Source of the DNA: Aricia agestis
Taxonomy: Eukaryota > Arthropoda > Insecta > Lepidoptera > Lycaenidae
Direction: 5' to 3'
Length of the DNA: 64,000 nt
Assembly (NCBI RefSeq): GCF_905147365.1
Contig: NC_056428.1
Span: 36,995,001 to 37,059,000 of the forward strand
In this document: one piece after another, positions 48,220 to 63,045 of the stretch
Layout of the letters: each line of letters opens with the position of its first letter
Position numbering within the stretch: position 1 is the stretch's first letter
Notes under the pieces: generated by a model
What the model saw: only the letters and a program-made list of their open reading frames with translations
What the model was told of the DNA's origin: nothing
Databases searched by the model: none
Program-made: the position numbers and the translations under genes

Positions 48220-51200
48220 AATATTACATTTTTACTGACCCTGTTTCAGCGAGAAATAAATATTTAATATACTATACGAGTAGTTCTATCATTGTATGCT
48301 GAACGCCACAAGACCAAATTAGTTTATTTAATATTTATCTAGCATCTAGATTACAGTGTAAGGTTGAGTAAATAGATTATAACTTATCTAGAACAAACTA
48401 AAATCTATTTCTGATAATACCTTCCTTGTATGGTATGTACTTAATATTATTGACATTTCATTTCAAAAGGATGTGCATATATATTTTAATAACACCCCTC
48501 TTTTTTGTCGGGGGTTTAAACTTTTAACAAAAGCCTAAAATGTATTAAAATATGACCCTCAACTTTTCAAATGTTATTGGAAGGCGTTCGTAGAAGAGAG
48601 GGGTTTCCAAGGAGTTTTTTTTTTCAAGGGAAATTTACTGAGTAATTTTCGCATAAAACGATTTTCAGCGGATATAATCTTCTTAATCTATTACAATATT
48701 TTACGGCGATTCGTCAAATATAACCTAAAGAAGTCCTAGTTTTTTTTTTTTTTATAAAATTGTGGCCATCTATGGACTGTTCGTCCATATCCTTTTTAGA
48801 AGTCCTAGTTAGGAAAAGCCTACACGTAGTCTACCGCAACCGTCTTTTATGGCTGAATAACAAGATAAGCAATAGTAATTTAGCAAATTATCTATTCAAC
48901 GCTAATAGTTCATATCATATTACGTAGTTTAGAACATTTATACAATAAAATATACATTATTAATTTCGTTTAATTTTTTCACCCCTTTTGCTACACTTAT
49001 TAACATGACAATATAGCAAAATTATGAAAGTACTCAACTATATTTGTAAATAACTCGATTCTCGAATCAGGAAATCATGTAAAAATACAGCCCGAAACAC
49101 ACTTAATATGTCATTATCTAGTTTTCATAACTATTTTAGTGAGCGTGTCACTTATACATGTTGAACTATGTCCAACAGTCATAATAACGTGAAAACCTGT
49201 CATTTACCATAACTGATATATTATTATATAATTTTGAATCTTTTTAAAACACGACCGTTGTTATACAGAATGTATTTTTTGTGAACTATAATTAAATAGC
49301 AAACAGCAGGTTAATACCGTTTTATTATTTACGAAGTCTTGGTAGGTATTAGCATTTTGTTGTTATTAGTTCGTAAGTAGATTATTGAATATACTCTATC
49401 GGCGTTCAGAAGGATGTGATTGAGCAAATATTTCGAGGTAAGAACTTATTACTCAAAATAAACACACTGCAATGTTTTATCGGCCAATTTTGAATATGCC
49501 TGTCAAAAAATTATTGAAACCTTTTGAAGTAAATCTGAAGAAGATACGAGGATAGAATTTTCTCTCTCCAAAATAAAGCAAAACTACAAAGTCAACGTAA
49601 AACTTCATCAAACGAAGTCAGATAACGTAAAAGTCTGATTGCATTAACGTGAGCTAAGTCTATTGTTAAAACAACATACATTTTAATTGTTTTTACAAAC
49701 TTCCTACAGAACAGCCGTTCGGCACACAAAAGTTTTAATTCTTCGCATTAATTACGAAGACTGTCGTATCTGTAAAGTCAAATATTAGTGCTATGGTACT
49801 TATGCAAAACGAGTAAGATTTTATTTGACTTCTGCGTAGTTTCGGCGCTGGCGACGATGTAAGCAAGACAAACATGTTAATTACACCCCCTTGCCCCCCT
49901 TTTTCCCCGGAAGGGGGCTACCCCCACTCCCACCTCCCAATTATTACGGCGCGCGGCGCAACACTCAATTATTTACAGCCAACTTTGTCGAACATTTGTT
50001 TTTAATTTAAAACGACTTTTATACGTTCATAGAAATTATAAAGGCGTTATAATATTCATTGCGAAGGCTGCAGGTATGATGTAGATAGACCGCGGTGAAT
50101 AAGTAATGCTAGTTCCCTATTATGTGTTACATCAAATATGTATACTTCGCCTCTTTATTTCGATGTAAACTAAACGGTGAGCTTGCTTATTTATGAATTA
50201 CTTATTTACACGCCATTATTATTTTAAGGTTTTACAGGAAAAGTGTGTGGGTATGGCGATGTTAATGAAACTAACAATGTTAATTTCGGTACGGTACGTG
50301 AGTTTTGGGGAATGCTGAAATAAATTATAAATGTACGAGAATATTGTAGTAAATAGTGTTACTATTTCCTGCAATAGGTTATTTAATTGTGAAACTGTCC
50401 AATATAATGATGATATCCGTATTAAAACCTTCTAATGAAACTTCAAAAGTATCACGCAACTTAAATTAAAATCTGGCTACTCCTAGGAAGAGATCTTGGT
50501 AGACGAACAGCTACTTTTAAAACCTCCGCTACATTATTCACAAAAAATAACCGCGCAGTGTGCAAGCGGCCTTATTCATATTGCATTTTAACCTGGTAGA
50601 GCGGCGATAGCGAATATATTACTGAATAGAGAATCTAAGTCATTATTCGTGGTCGCACCTCCTGCATTAAGCTCATTATGCACGAAGCTATATTACGTTG
50701 AAATCGCAGTTGCCAATTTGTTCATAATTCCCTTGAGATACGCACATTAGTGATTTACGCTCGTACGCCTAGATAGCTCTGAATGTGGTTGGAATTTGTG
50801 AAAATGTATCTAATGCTACTTCTATTAGCCTATGCCTTTTCTTATGTGATTATACTAGATTTCAAGGCGATACAAAAGAAGGAAGATTGTTTTGATAGTT
50901 TCGAATTCGGTTGGAATATTATGTGAAAATAATATATCTTACTAATACTTCTATCAATAATAATTAGCCCATGCCTTTTCTTATGTGATTTTGGGAGATT
51001 GTAATTGTTAGTGAAACAAAAGAAAGAATACTACAGTTGATTTAGGGTGGAATATTGGAATGTTTCAATTTATGAATATTATAATTAGCTTTAAGTCAAG
51101 TTTAAATAATTTTATAACGATTATAAATCCATGTCCAAGCTAAATTTTTACAACATTGTAATATATTATATAATATATCGCGTGATACGTCGTATAGTAC

Positions 51201-52040
51201 TAAGTCATCTTTATATTGTCTTAATTGATTTAACATCATCCACGTGTCGTACCTACAAAGTTGTATTTTTCTATTGCGTCTTACAGTTTTTACATAATAT
51301 CTGGGTATTGCTTATCTGAAAAGTAATGGTTTTCTATTGCGTCAACAAAAATAAAATTTTATCTGCATAATATAAAATTATACCTACGAAGTTCTTTTAT
51401 TATGTCAGCAGTTTTATACCAATGAGCAGAATTTAGGTATAATAATATTAGTTATAACGTCGTATCTGCAAAGTAATATTTTTCTATGGTATACAATTTT
51501 TTAACATTATGTCCGCGTAAAACGTCGTATATCTATATAAGCAAAGCAATATTTTTGTCTTGCGCCAGTTTAAACGTATTATCCGCGTATGTAAAAAGTT
51601 ACCAGGGTCGTATTTAATACTAGAAATTAAACGATAACACAATTACTGCAGTAGATACACGAGCCGAGAAAATTTCAGCCCGCATCTGTTTATAATTAAT
51701 TTAGAACATTAATACTGCGTTTTACGACTGTCTATTGTTTTGTTTTCATACGCGCCACGCCAGATACAATTTTGTTATGTTAAATTAAAATTGGCGTGTT
51801 TTGTTACAGATGGCGCCAGCGTAGATACAATTAAATTGTATGTATGTAAATGTTTTTAGTTAACCTGGCAAATATAATTGTGTTTTAGTAATTGTTACTA
51901 CTGTAGTAGTACTTGAGTAATACTGTGTAGTGCGTATATCATTGTATATTCATTGTATATTCAGTTTAAAATCGTTTTGATAAAAATATATTGTAGTTTA
52001 GTATAAATTTGTCTATAAGGCTACATACCAATTTATAATA
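48220..52040. other. Probable E93 upstream intron or flank, nothing recognised
   Basis: AT-rich single-copy-looking sequence. A pyrimidine/purine-rich patch lies at 49886-49935 (cccccttgcccccctttttc). No exon with paired splice sites and recognisable protein was found on either strand. Confidence 0.4.
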
Positions 52041-52044
52041 TTTA

Positions 52045-52172
52045 GGGCCTGTTTCACAACTTTCTGATAAAGTGCCTAATAGGCTATTCACAACTTTTTT
52101 GACAGATACTCCATACTTGATCTGTCAAGTTAATTGGTGGATAGCCTTATCAGGAAGTGGTGAAACAGGCCC
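52045..52172. mobile_element. MITE, family G, intact copy
   Basis: The inverted ends are agggcctgtttcacaacttt and cttatcaggaagtggtgaaa then caggccct. The interior contains tttgacagatactccatact and atctgtcaagttaa. Degraded relatives are at 34660-34785 and 41384-41418. Confidence 0.75.
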
Positions 52173-52199
52173 TTATAATAATAACCGTGCAATAATTTA

Positions 52200-55100
52200 A
52201 TTAAAATTAACTGAATAAACTTTAAAAGAAACAATTTTTGTTGATATAATCAGAAATAATAATGGGAAAATGTATAAAATAAAAAATATATTACGCAGCG
52301 CAGGAAGCAAACAGTAAAATAAAAAGCTTTGAAACTATTCGCTCAATAACAGAGAAATAAATGTACGCTTTTCAATAAATCCCATATTTATAAGCGTTTA
52401 TCGCAAAAGTTTTAGAATTCAGAAACTTTCCGAGCGTTCGATTTTTTTCTTTTACATTCATTTGTACTGGATGTGTTGCAATGAGCAACAAATTTTGTTT
52501 TTTAGCTTCGCTATAGGGCTCCAACTTTTAGATAACTTTGCTTTTTTTCTTAGCAGTTTCCGATTCGGATTTCGGCGTGGCGGTGTATTTCGGCGATTCT
52601 GCGACGAATCACCACTAAACGCTTGTGCATAAGTTAACGACTTGTCAACGCATTAAGCGAACTGTCCTTCAACCCGTAATTGGGAGGGGTTAAAATAAAA
52701 AACGACATTAAAAGTGAACAACGGAACGCGCTAAAGTTTAAGCGGCAACTAATTAAAAAACAAAACGAAAAAAGAAGCGCACTTCAGCGCAACTGGCTTT
52801 CCCGAATTAAAAGTCGTTCTTTTTCGCGCGCTTTCCCTTTCGTCCAGCTAATGAGGGTAAGGACCTTCGCGTGTACTGCTGCCTTGTTCTATTTACAAAT
52901 CTGTTTGCTCATTGTTCGTAATTCAAAAATATCTTTTTTCTTATAGGCCAGTACCTCCGACACGTCGAAAAAGCAGAAAAATACTAACTCGTTTACGCCG
53001 AGTTCCCCTTTGTCTGTCCAAAGTTTGGCGCACACATACATTGGCTTTTCAAAATTGAGTTTAGTCAATGCTAAATGGCTCCTGTATTGTTATGACTTTA
53101 TTCCAACGTATTTAACACTGTTTAAATGATCTACGAGGAAAATGTTGACAATTTTAAGTCGATATTGTATCGTTTTAGTACAAAATATTGTCTGCTCCTT
53201 TTTTATCATAAATACTATAGAAACGAAACTTTAACAAAATACTTTTTTATCCAACGTTATCCGATATGGCGTATTTATCATGTCTCTAGGTTTTTATTTT
53301 AGAGATATTTGGGTTTACCACGTATAGCAAAATATTTGTGAAAAATCGTGAGCCGCATCCCGATGGATTATACGCTAAACAAAGCAAAAAGCAGTGTGCC
53401 TTGCTCGGTTTAGGCAAGATGTTTTTGTTGTCGGTTCGCGGTATGTAGTTCCATCCTTTTGATGTCGGTGGTCGATATTTACACATTTCTTACGTCAAAT
53501 ATTCCTTAACTAAATACTGACTCTACAATAAACATGTCAATGTTATTTTTAAAGTTGGAGGGATTTGCTGACTCTTCCATTTTTGGATTATTGTAAAAGC
53601 CGAATCTAAGTAAATTATGTGTGGTTCCAAATGATAAGTAGGTACAGGTTATGTTTTAAGCGGCTGTTTTGATGGAATGAACAGTTGTAAAACACAGCCA
53701 TTGCGGTTTGCATGCAATTCATTAATTTTTTGTTCTGCTTGTAAACATATCGAATATAATATATTTTCTATAAGCTATTAATATCCAATAAAAATAACCT
53801 TGCACTTGTATGGTATTAATTGTTCGCCAATGACGGGTGATTTTTTGTTTCAAAAGTCAAAGACGCACATTCTGTAATGAACGCATAGTACTTTTTTCAA
53901 TTGTCGGATAAGTGACCGTGGTTACACATATATTTCTTTTTGTTTACTTTACAAGGAATTGAATAATGCCTAGAAAAAACTGGCAAGTGTGATTGTAATA
54001 TTTATGGCTTGGTTCCGTAATTGTATCTTGCATTCATTGTAAAAGCTTCTATTCTCTACCTCTTACCATTGATAATAAAACATTGAAATATATTAAGAAA
54101 ATATATAAAAATATTTAGGTTTAGAGATTTGTTATGTTGTTTATGCCTCGGTAATGCTTAAAAGTAACAAATATCATTAATTTAGTCTGTATTGGCGAGT
54201 TTGTGTGGAACGGAGGCTCACTTATTTAATTTTCCTACTTTTTGATTGATTTTTTTTTCCAAAAAGCTCAAATATATCAAAAGCTTCATATTATGCCTAA
54301 TACATGGGTAATTTATTTTACCGTTCCTTAGTATAATAGCAATAGTATTTAGACATCTATATTATATGTTAGGGATCTCTAAAGATACATAATAGTATCG
54401 AAGTAAAAACAATTAGCCATGATATACAGTATACACCTTTAAATAAACCCTTAAACTGACAATGCTAATTTTATGGCGAGGCTGCAGAAAAATGTCATAA
54501 TAGCCCACGGGATTGAGTTTTTATTCGCATTGTAATATTTTATATTATATCCAAATAAGTCGAATGACGCTGATCCTCACACCATATTTTTATACCTACA
54601 GACTGGCTACTGCATCTTTATGAGTGATTTATCAAAAGCTAGTTTAGAAATTTTTAAAGGTTGCATTTTATGCTGACTTTTGAGTCTAGGGTTCTCATTT
54701 AGATTTTTGGTTTATTTTGTTAATTTTTTACCTTGTATAACTTTTTCACGAGATACACTAGGGATGTGCAAAATGAGGTAAAAGGTAGACAACTATAATT
54801 ACAATTTGTTAACGCGATCACGAAGCATCATGCGGCGTGCGTCTCCGCGCGTCACCGTGCGTCTCCGCGCGTCGCGCTGCGCTCCCATGAGTCGCGCGGC
54901 GCAGCGCCGACACGCGACCGTCGCAACAATGCCCTCTTGTTTACACTCCGGCCTACTTCCTTTGATGCATGTGTGCCCGAGGAAACGTGCAGTAAACAGA
55001 ACTTTCTCGTAATGTTTAATTAAATTAATCAGTCGGTTGATTAGTCGATGGTGCGAGCGCGGTAAACACTACCCGCTTTGATCTTCGCCTCTCACAATTG

Positions 55101-58100
55101 TTGTTTGAAAGGGCGGCGCCGGACTTTGAATCCGTTTATTTCACTGGACAATTGTAGTCAAATTTTAATGAAATTCGACGTAAATATTAGATATATATAT
55201 ATTTTTTCTTTACAATTTAACTTTGTTTTGTGTAACTTACCTACTTTCTTTTACATTACAACAGTGTTTTTCTGTTTAATTAAATGGATTGTAAACAATG
55301 CTAAATGGAAATAAAATATCTTAGATAATTTTCTGTTCCGCGAATCGCCTACTCTTTCCGTAATTACTCAGATTTTGCACGTTTGTTACGGCGTTCTTAG
55401 AAATTATTTTCAAATAAACATTGGAATTCAGATGTCCTTTAGAAATAATCCAACTGACAAACAATTTAAAAAAGATGGAAAGAAATTAATAAATATAAAA
55501 AATACTTATAAATGTGATGTTTAGTGCTCTAGAATTCCTCCTGTGAAAATGTCAAGTAAAAAATATTTTAATATATTTATATACATTGTGTTTTGGTCTA
55601 CTGGCCATTTACTTCTTGGCTAACACCAGACTTTAGTACATTCAAAAGATGAATGAACAGATATAATTGAAAAATTATAATAGTATATAAGGATACATTT
55701 GTATAATGGCTACGACATGGTAAATTTATAAATTGTATACAGTATGCGGGCGGCAAGCGTCGGTCTTGGCGCCTAGCATCTTTAATGGTTGCTAATAATA
55801 AATTTTGTTTAACATATAACACTGTGAAACAAATGCTTATTTATATACATTAATATTCCTTTGTTGTTGTAAACACATTTCGCTTTGATTACCGTTCGCG
55901 ATATTTTGTTTTTGACGGTGAATTGTCTTTTGTGAACGTTTGGTTAAAGTTGGTTAATTTTGTGGAGATTAGTTACTATGCAATACCTCTACTAGAAGGT
56001 TTTTGCTACTATACTATAATCAAAATAAGGAACAGAATTCCATTCAAATTTTATAATTGTATCAAGTTTTGCACTTCGATTTGCCGTTATAACTTTAGAG
56101 ATTAAGTACGAACGCAAAAGTTGTTCTATGATCGGAAATGTATCCAGTATCTCCGAGCAGTTCAAAATCTATTTCTTAACAATGAAGAATAGTAAATGAT
56201 ATCAGTTTATTAAAATTAATCAACAATTGAAGAGTTTTCCTCTTCGTCCAAGTGGGTGAGCACCATTATACCAGCCGTGGTCAGCCGACCGCGAAATTGC
56301 GGGGAATGACGAAAATTGCCAAGATACACCAACAATAGATTTACTTACGCAAGTGGACCACGCACTCACAAGATTTCTGATTCAACTTACCCATAGGTAG
56401 AGTAGGAAGGAATAATTTTCAAGTTTTTTGCTTCTTTTCACCAATACTCAACAAGACGATTACAATTATTAGGTCTAAAAACATTCGTTTAGTTCGGAAA
56501 TAAAATATTTTTTTATTAATGTAGGAAAGATAAGACGAGTCATTTCTACAACACAACAAACGCGTTAAGAAACGTTGTACAGACAATGTTGTAACTCAAA
56601 AAATATCAATTTGGACTCGTATAACCATTAACCAGTTATTAAAAAAATGAATAATGATGCATTATATAACTATAAAGTTCTTTTACATTTACTTCTTAAA
56701 ACTTAAATTTTTATTCTATAAACGGAAGCAGCTTCATATTTATCACAGTTCCTGATGCGACTGGACACTAATGGAGTTCTGGAACTTGCATAATATTGAC
56801 ATTGATGTGTGAAAACTTTTAGCGAGATGTGTCGATATCGGAAACTTTGCACTAAAAGACGTTATTATTTCAAAATATTTGTAATGGACGTGGATTGAAT
56901 TTTAATGTAACTTCGTTATTAAGTTTGTGGTAAAATATAATTTTATCATCGCCGTCCTTTTTAGATTCAAATTGATTTGATGCTTACACAAATATACATA
57001 GAATAACACTTATTATGAATTCAACAGAAAATTACCATAAACAGTATAAAATGAGTGAGTAATATAACTGTACGGTCTATTAGGAGTTCGTGATTGCATG
57101 AAATAGATTAGTCGAGTGTTGAGAACACTGACAGTTGCTTGGTTTGTCTCGGCTGGTCATCATTGATAGGTATAGACCAATTAAGCGATTTGACAGACGA
57201 CTAAACCACAATATATCCTACCGACTGCGCTAAACTTGAGAGACCGTCGAGTATTCCACATTTAAAAATTTGGCAGTCTTTTCAAAAGGCGAAGCATTAA
57301 ATCTGATAAAAGTGGAAAAGATTTTAAAAATATCGTAATATTAACCTGCTTTCACGTTATTATGGGGCAATAAAAATAATTCAGCGGGTCGTAACAACTG
57401 AAAAAGGGTTAACAAGTAAGAAGTTGAAAACAGGCGGGATATTTGCTGTAGTTTGCATAAATGCTTAAAGTGTAGACCGAAAGGACTGCTGAAGGCACGT
57501 ACAGTCGTTTGAGAAAGTGAAATAAAACGAATATATCGCACTAATACCGTCACAGAATATTTAATTACCTTGCGCTATAATTTCAATTATTACAGGATTA
57601 TAATATCAGAATTGAAATATTAACGCAATTTTCTTAGAAAGGCATATATAATTGTAATTTATGGCGGTTTCCACGAGAAATCTGCAATTCGGGCATTCTT
57701 CAGCCTCCCACACATTCCCAATTGCTCTTTATTAGGTGAGGTATTTTTTAATTATGAATATTTATTGCCTTCCATTATTTGTTTTTATTTCGTTTTATTT
57801 GCAATTTTCCTTGTGCTTTGACTTGATTTACGTTCATTATATTAAAGGTTAACCTTTTTTAGGTGTTAAATTAAAAATCACCTTGTCTAAATCGTAAATT
57901 ACATTAAATATAACTTAAAAAGTATAACAATGTGAAACTCCAGCAAAACTATAATATTGCATGTCCAAGTATCCAGTAGTTGCAGACCTGCAGTGAATGC
58001 AAAATGTTGTACTTTTCGCGTGGACTGTACCCACCTGAAGATATTTTCACTTTTTTCTCATTGCAACATAAATCGTTGGTATTACGTGGTGTTTTGCATA

Positions 58101-58370
58101 GGCCGGATTCCGCGATCATATCAACATTGAGATATTTAATGAAAACGATTTAAACGGAACATTTTCTTGTGGGGCTCGTTAAATAATTTCACTTTGAATA
58201 CATAAAAGCGAAATATCGGTTTTTTCACCGTTATTTCATATTTCATACCTAGAAATTAGGAATTCATGTTAAATTACAGTCCTTTCACACAACCGCCCTA
58301 TTACTGTAATAAAAATGTTTACTTGTTTACTTAGAATCCAATTGCTTATTTTGTAGCACAGCAAAACTTA
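52200..58370. other. Probable E93 upstream intron or flank, nothing recognised
   Basis: AT-rich with no recognised coding sequence. One GC-rich patch (54822-54930) with a short tandem cgtctccgcgcgtc motif stands out. Confidence 0.4.
54836..54900. repeat. GC-rich short tandem motif
   Basis: gcgtctccgcgcgtc occurs twice about 23 bases apart, followed by related gcgtcgcgctgcg sequence, in an otherwise AT-rich region. Confidence 0.5.
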
Positions 58371-58375
58371 TTTAG

Positions 58376-58690
58376 ACGTGGGAGAGCCATGCTTCGGCAC
58401 GAATGGGCCGGCTCCACCGGAGAAATAACACGTTTTCATAGAAAACCGGCGTGAAACAGCGCTTGCGCTGTGTTTCGCCGAGTGAGTGACTTTACCGGAG
58501 GCCCAATACCCTATTCCCTTCCCTACCCTCCCTTTTGCCTTCCCATCCCTACCCTCCCCTATTACCCTATTCCCTCTTAAAGGCCGGCAACGCACCTGCA
58601 GCTCTTCTGATGCTGCAAGTGTCCATGGGCGACGGAAGTTGCTTTCCATCAGGTGACCCGTTTGCTCGTTTGCCCCTTAATTTCATAAAA
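58376..58690 (-). repeat. Widespread lepidopteran repeat, family B, copy 2
   Basis: Reverse copy of 22866-23215: gtgggagagccatgcttcgg at the left, gcaacgcacctgcagctctt in the middle, aggtgacccgtttgctcgtt at the right. Confidence 0.8.
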
Positions 58691-59934
58691 AAAATTAAAA
58701 GAAAAATGTTTCAAAATGTACTCTCGATAAATCCTATGTAGTAGACCGTATATACTAAAATAATTCTGAAAATTGTTTACTACGAGAATCTTAATCTGGT
58801 TACAATAGAGCAAAATTGTGAAAAAAAGGGCTCAAAGTCACCCAGATTGACCGTATTGTTTGTCTCAACACTCAATTCTGAATTTAAATTCTGAGCGCGT
58901 GACGACACATATGAACTAAATCAAAAGTGAAAATTATGCACTCAATACAGACCATAAGGTTAATATACTAGGTTAGACTTTATGATATAGACACAGAATT
59001 TTGAAAGAATAGGTACTGTAATTGTAACAAAAATACAAATACTGCGCTTAGTATAAAATTGTTATTTTTGTGAAGAAGAATGTCGTCAAATAAAAGTATG
59101 TAACCCATAATTTTCATATTTAGGTAACAAAGCATAAAAAACTGCAAAGTTCCCAGTAAGTGTATTCTAATGATTGGTTACAAGACTCAAAGACATACAA
59201 CTCTAGAATCTAAAACGGTATTATGACATCACTGTAATCACGACGTGTCCCCAATATTGACATGACATTTTTTCAATCCACGCTTGTAAATACCTTGTAG
59301 ACTAACATTTCCACTAAAACACGAGCAATACGCGTATGCATTGTTAAATTAGCTCCCGAGCTACACGGCAAAATAGATGCTATTTCCATTTCACAAGCGC
59401 TGGAACGGCGTGCTAGCAATGACAGTTGATATGTAAAGGGGCTACTGTACTAATACATCATGAGGAGACGTGAACGAAACAGCAATGACCGTACGGCGGT
59501 TGAGAACAATTTTAATCCAATAAATGCTACTGAACAATGAACGGTTCGATCACGAAAAAATCATCTACAAGGCGATCGTGCGCGGGAGTTCACGAATACG
59601 GTAGTCGTGTCGACCGCCCGGCCGAGCGGACTGACGCCATTATTTCCTATGTCACTTTATTCTTACAATGCTTATAGAAATTAACCTCTTTGGTTATACG
59701 AGTTTTTTGAATTATGGCCGTTTGCCTGTAAGGGAATTTGATTACGTGTTTTTGAGTTACGACATTTTGCCACTGGATTCAGCATTGGTCTGGTTCCAGG
59801 GCTTAATTTCTCCATCACTATCGAAATTGGTTCTGTGGTTTAAGATAGAAAAACAGACAAACATATCTCTTTTTTATTTGAAATATTTGTATGTGTTGAC
59901 ACACCTGTCAAGCAACGATACGCTCTTTTATCGT

Positions 59935-60100
59935 ACGAGAACCGTACAGTTTTCCAAAATAAAAACTCTCCTAGGTTTATGTTTTTTCGTGTTTTCAGGG
60001 ACTCAAAGTATATATACTAACTTCCATCCAAATCGGTTCAGCGGTGAAAGCGCGAACATTTAACAGACAGACACACTTTCGCATAACATTTAGTATGGTA
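59935..60100 (+). repeat. Retroelement tail, family E, copy 2
   Basis: It matches 24530-24695 through acgagaaccgtacag, ccaaatcggttcagcggtga and cagacagacacactttcgca. The short open frames here are not genes. Confidence 0.6.
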
Positions 60101-60249
60101 ATGAAAACCCAGCAAACAATCACATATCAATATCGTTTTCCCGCGGAAAAGTCACAATTCAATCAAGTTGTATCGACTATCGAGCACGCGAATTTTTTAG
60201 TAAAAATAACAATACAACCTGTTGATCGCGGACAGCCTCCGTGACGTAG

Positions 60250-62450
60250 GTGTTCAGTTAAAATTATTGGTTCACCAATCAAAAGCCTATGTACAGCGCT
60301 AACAAGGATTACGTATGTACGTTGGGCGGGCTATGTGTGATGTGTTATATTCTGTTTACATTTTTATGGACTATTTATTTACTAGTTGTAGTGTTGTGGT
60401 GGATCGGCCGCTTTTGATAGTTGACAGGCTCGCTACTGATATATAGGTGTTAAGTACATACTACGTGGAATATGATGAAGTAGAATGTTTGGTTTGCGTT
60501 GTGGTAATCTTCTTAAGATTGAGTAGGTACGTGCTAACTGCTAAGTCAAGGGTGGTGATGATGAGAAATTAGCTCTTTAAAGTTTATGCATGATACTAAA
60601 TAATTAAATTTTGTTAACGATAATAAAATAATAATGATTATTATTATTATTTGAATGTGGACCGAACACCGAGGAAAGTCGTAAAACTTCATTACGATTC
60701 ATCGAAACGATCTATCGCAAATTTGTTGCCACTCTAAGCCAATGAAAAGCGTTAATGAATAGATAAACTATGGAAACCCTCAGAAATCGGGCACAAGTGA
60801 TTTTGATATTGCGATTTGCGTAGTCTGTAATAATATGGAAATTTTGTCATAAGCAAGTGATCCATTTTTTATGAGAGTGTTTGGCTGTGATATTATGACG
60901 CCAATGCAAGCTGTTTACATCTTATCTTAATATTGTTTATTATTCTGATTTTAAGAGCAAAATATTATAAGAATTTTTATATATTGTGATTTGTGATCAA
61001 TAAGAATTTTTTGTATTCGATTGGTGTATAAAAATAAAAGCTTACAACATAATAAATATATTACACACAAAATAAAGGATGTTAAGTGTTAACAAATTTA
61101 TTTACTTAAGTCAAAGTTTGGCAATTAGCAGATTTCCAAACAGTAAGCGAGTTGTTGATGATATTAATTAAAATACTGTTCAAGAGCTTTCACAAACTTT
61201 AGCAAAATCGGTCTACTCGTCCGAGTGTCTGTATTTCTAGACAGTTGACAAAGTATACCTTCAGGTTTCTTTGAGGTAAAAGCAGAAAAAATATTATAAA
61301 TCTTACAGCTTTACAAGGAATAAAATCAGAGCTTACGCCGCCATTTTGTAAAGTCTCACCTCAGAGGCATTTTTCAAACCTACGATCTTCTAACAGAATG
61401 CCCAATATACTGGAGGCCAAAATATGATCTGGAGATGAAAATAGGACTAGAAATAAATGTTGATAGCATAAAGGAAATTGTAAAAGATAAGAAAAATAGG
61501 GGAGAATTTTTGCTATGTGAAATAATAAAAGGAGTAAATAGTAAGTATCAACAAAACAGAAAATAGAAATAGAAGATAAGTGTGTAGACATAGGACAGTA
61601 TAAATTGTATTCAAAACATAAATCCCTCGAATAAAAATCAGGGATAAGAGCAATATGTATAATAATATTTAAAAAAAAACCTTCGATAAGGTCTGCTGTT
61701 CATATCTACCTACAAATATTTTTGATTGGCCAAAATTATAACCGAAACGATACTATCGAAGTGCCAAATATCCTTGCAGGTCTGTATCGTTGGCACATTT
61801 AAACTCTAACGCATTGTTCGAAACATTTCCGAGCCGACATTTTTCAATCCACACGCGGTCGGTATAAAAATGCCTTTGGTGTTGTAATTTTACACGGCTA
61901 TAAAGTACAAACAAATTACACGCCAACATTTTCGGAACAAGGGCTACAATATTTTATAAAATATACAACAGTTTAAATGATAATTTATACTCCATTGTTA
62001 TTCATTGATGTTATTATATGTATATTTCCCATTGTTTCAAATCAGAGCATATTTCATGCATTTAATGTTTAAGGACCGAGCGGTCTGGGCCGCTATAATA
62101 TTCAGACCTGCATGCGCTTTGTGCTAAGTTCCCAGTTCATTATTAGAGAATGTCCTCTTTGGCCGGCCTACGCGGAGGCCGATTGGCATTTAATATGATA
62201 CGCATGGCCTCTAATTTTTAGTGTGTTTTGCCTGGGAACACTTTGGGTATCTACACTCTATTACGTATCTACGAGTACGTTTATCGAAAGCATAGATTAA
62301 TTACGTTTGATCTAGCAATATTTGTCTCTTTTACTAGCACATGAAAAGCTATCGATTCCCAAATTATAGCGATGTTTTTGTCTGAAAAAGTGTAGCGAAA
62401 AGTCGATTTTTACGTATTCGTTGACGGGCCATAAAGTTAAAAGGGAATGA
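60250..62450. other. AT-rich flank, nothing recognised
   Basis: No supported coding sequence or repeat was identified by eye. Confidence 0.35.
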
Positions 62451-62465
62451 TTTTTAAATAAAAAT

Positions 62466-62859
62466 CGACCAAGTGCGAGTCGGATGCCAAAAAATAAGCC
62501 AAAAATATTATTTTTGTATAAGAGACGACCCCCTTAAATATTATTATAAATTATTAGTAGACATACTTATACCTAAGGACTTTATAAAAATTTCAAGTGC
62601 CTAATAGTTACCATTATTGATTACGAGCAAAAAAGCCAAAAAAATAAGGTTTGTTGTATGGGAGCCCCCCTTATATATTAATTTTATTTTGTTTTTATTA
62701 TTCGTTATTATAGCGGCAACAGAAATACACAATAATATGTAAAAAATTCCGAGGTCTAGCTATAGCGGTTATAGAGTTACAGCCTCGAGACAGACAGACA
62801 GTCATCGAAGTCTCAGTAATAGGGTCCCGTTTTCACCCTTTTTGTACGGAACCCTATAA
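62466..62859 (+). repeat. Repeat family C, copy 3
   Basis: It opens gaccaagtgcgagtcgg just upstream and closes tagggtcccgttttcaccct then tgtacggaaccct. Confidence 0.75.
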
Positions 62860-63000
62860 ACTATGCTATTTTGTGTTAAATAAGTCTTCCATATAAAGCT
62901 AAAATACATAGTTTAAAGAAGTAAAATATATAATGTTTTGCGACCAAACCAAAGCTAGGCTAGCAAAATGGTATACCATCATCTAATATATAAGATAATA

Positions 63001-63045
63001 CTAGCTGTTGCCCGCGACTTCGTCCGCGTGGACTTCAGTTTATAG
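63001..63045 (+). repeat. RTE-like family D start fragment
   Basis: ctagctgttgcccgcgactt then cgtccgcgtggactt: the 5' start of family D without the typical 3' tail. Confidence 0.5.

Noticed and set aside
53286..53486. 66-codon - strand frame with several cysteines
   Set aside because: No splice sites fitting an E93 exon and no recognised domain. Likely chance.
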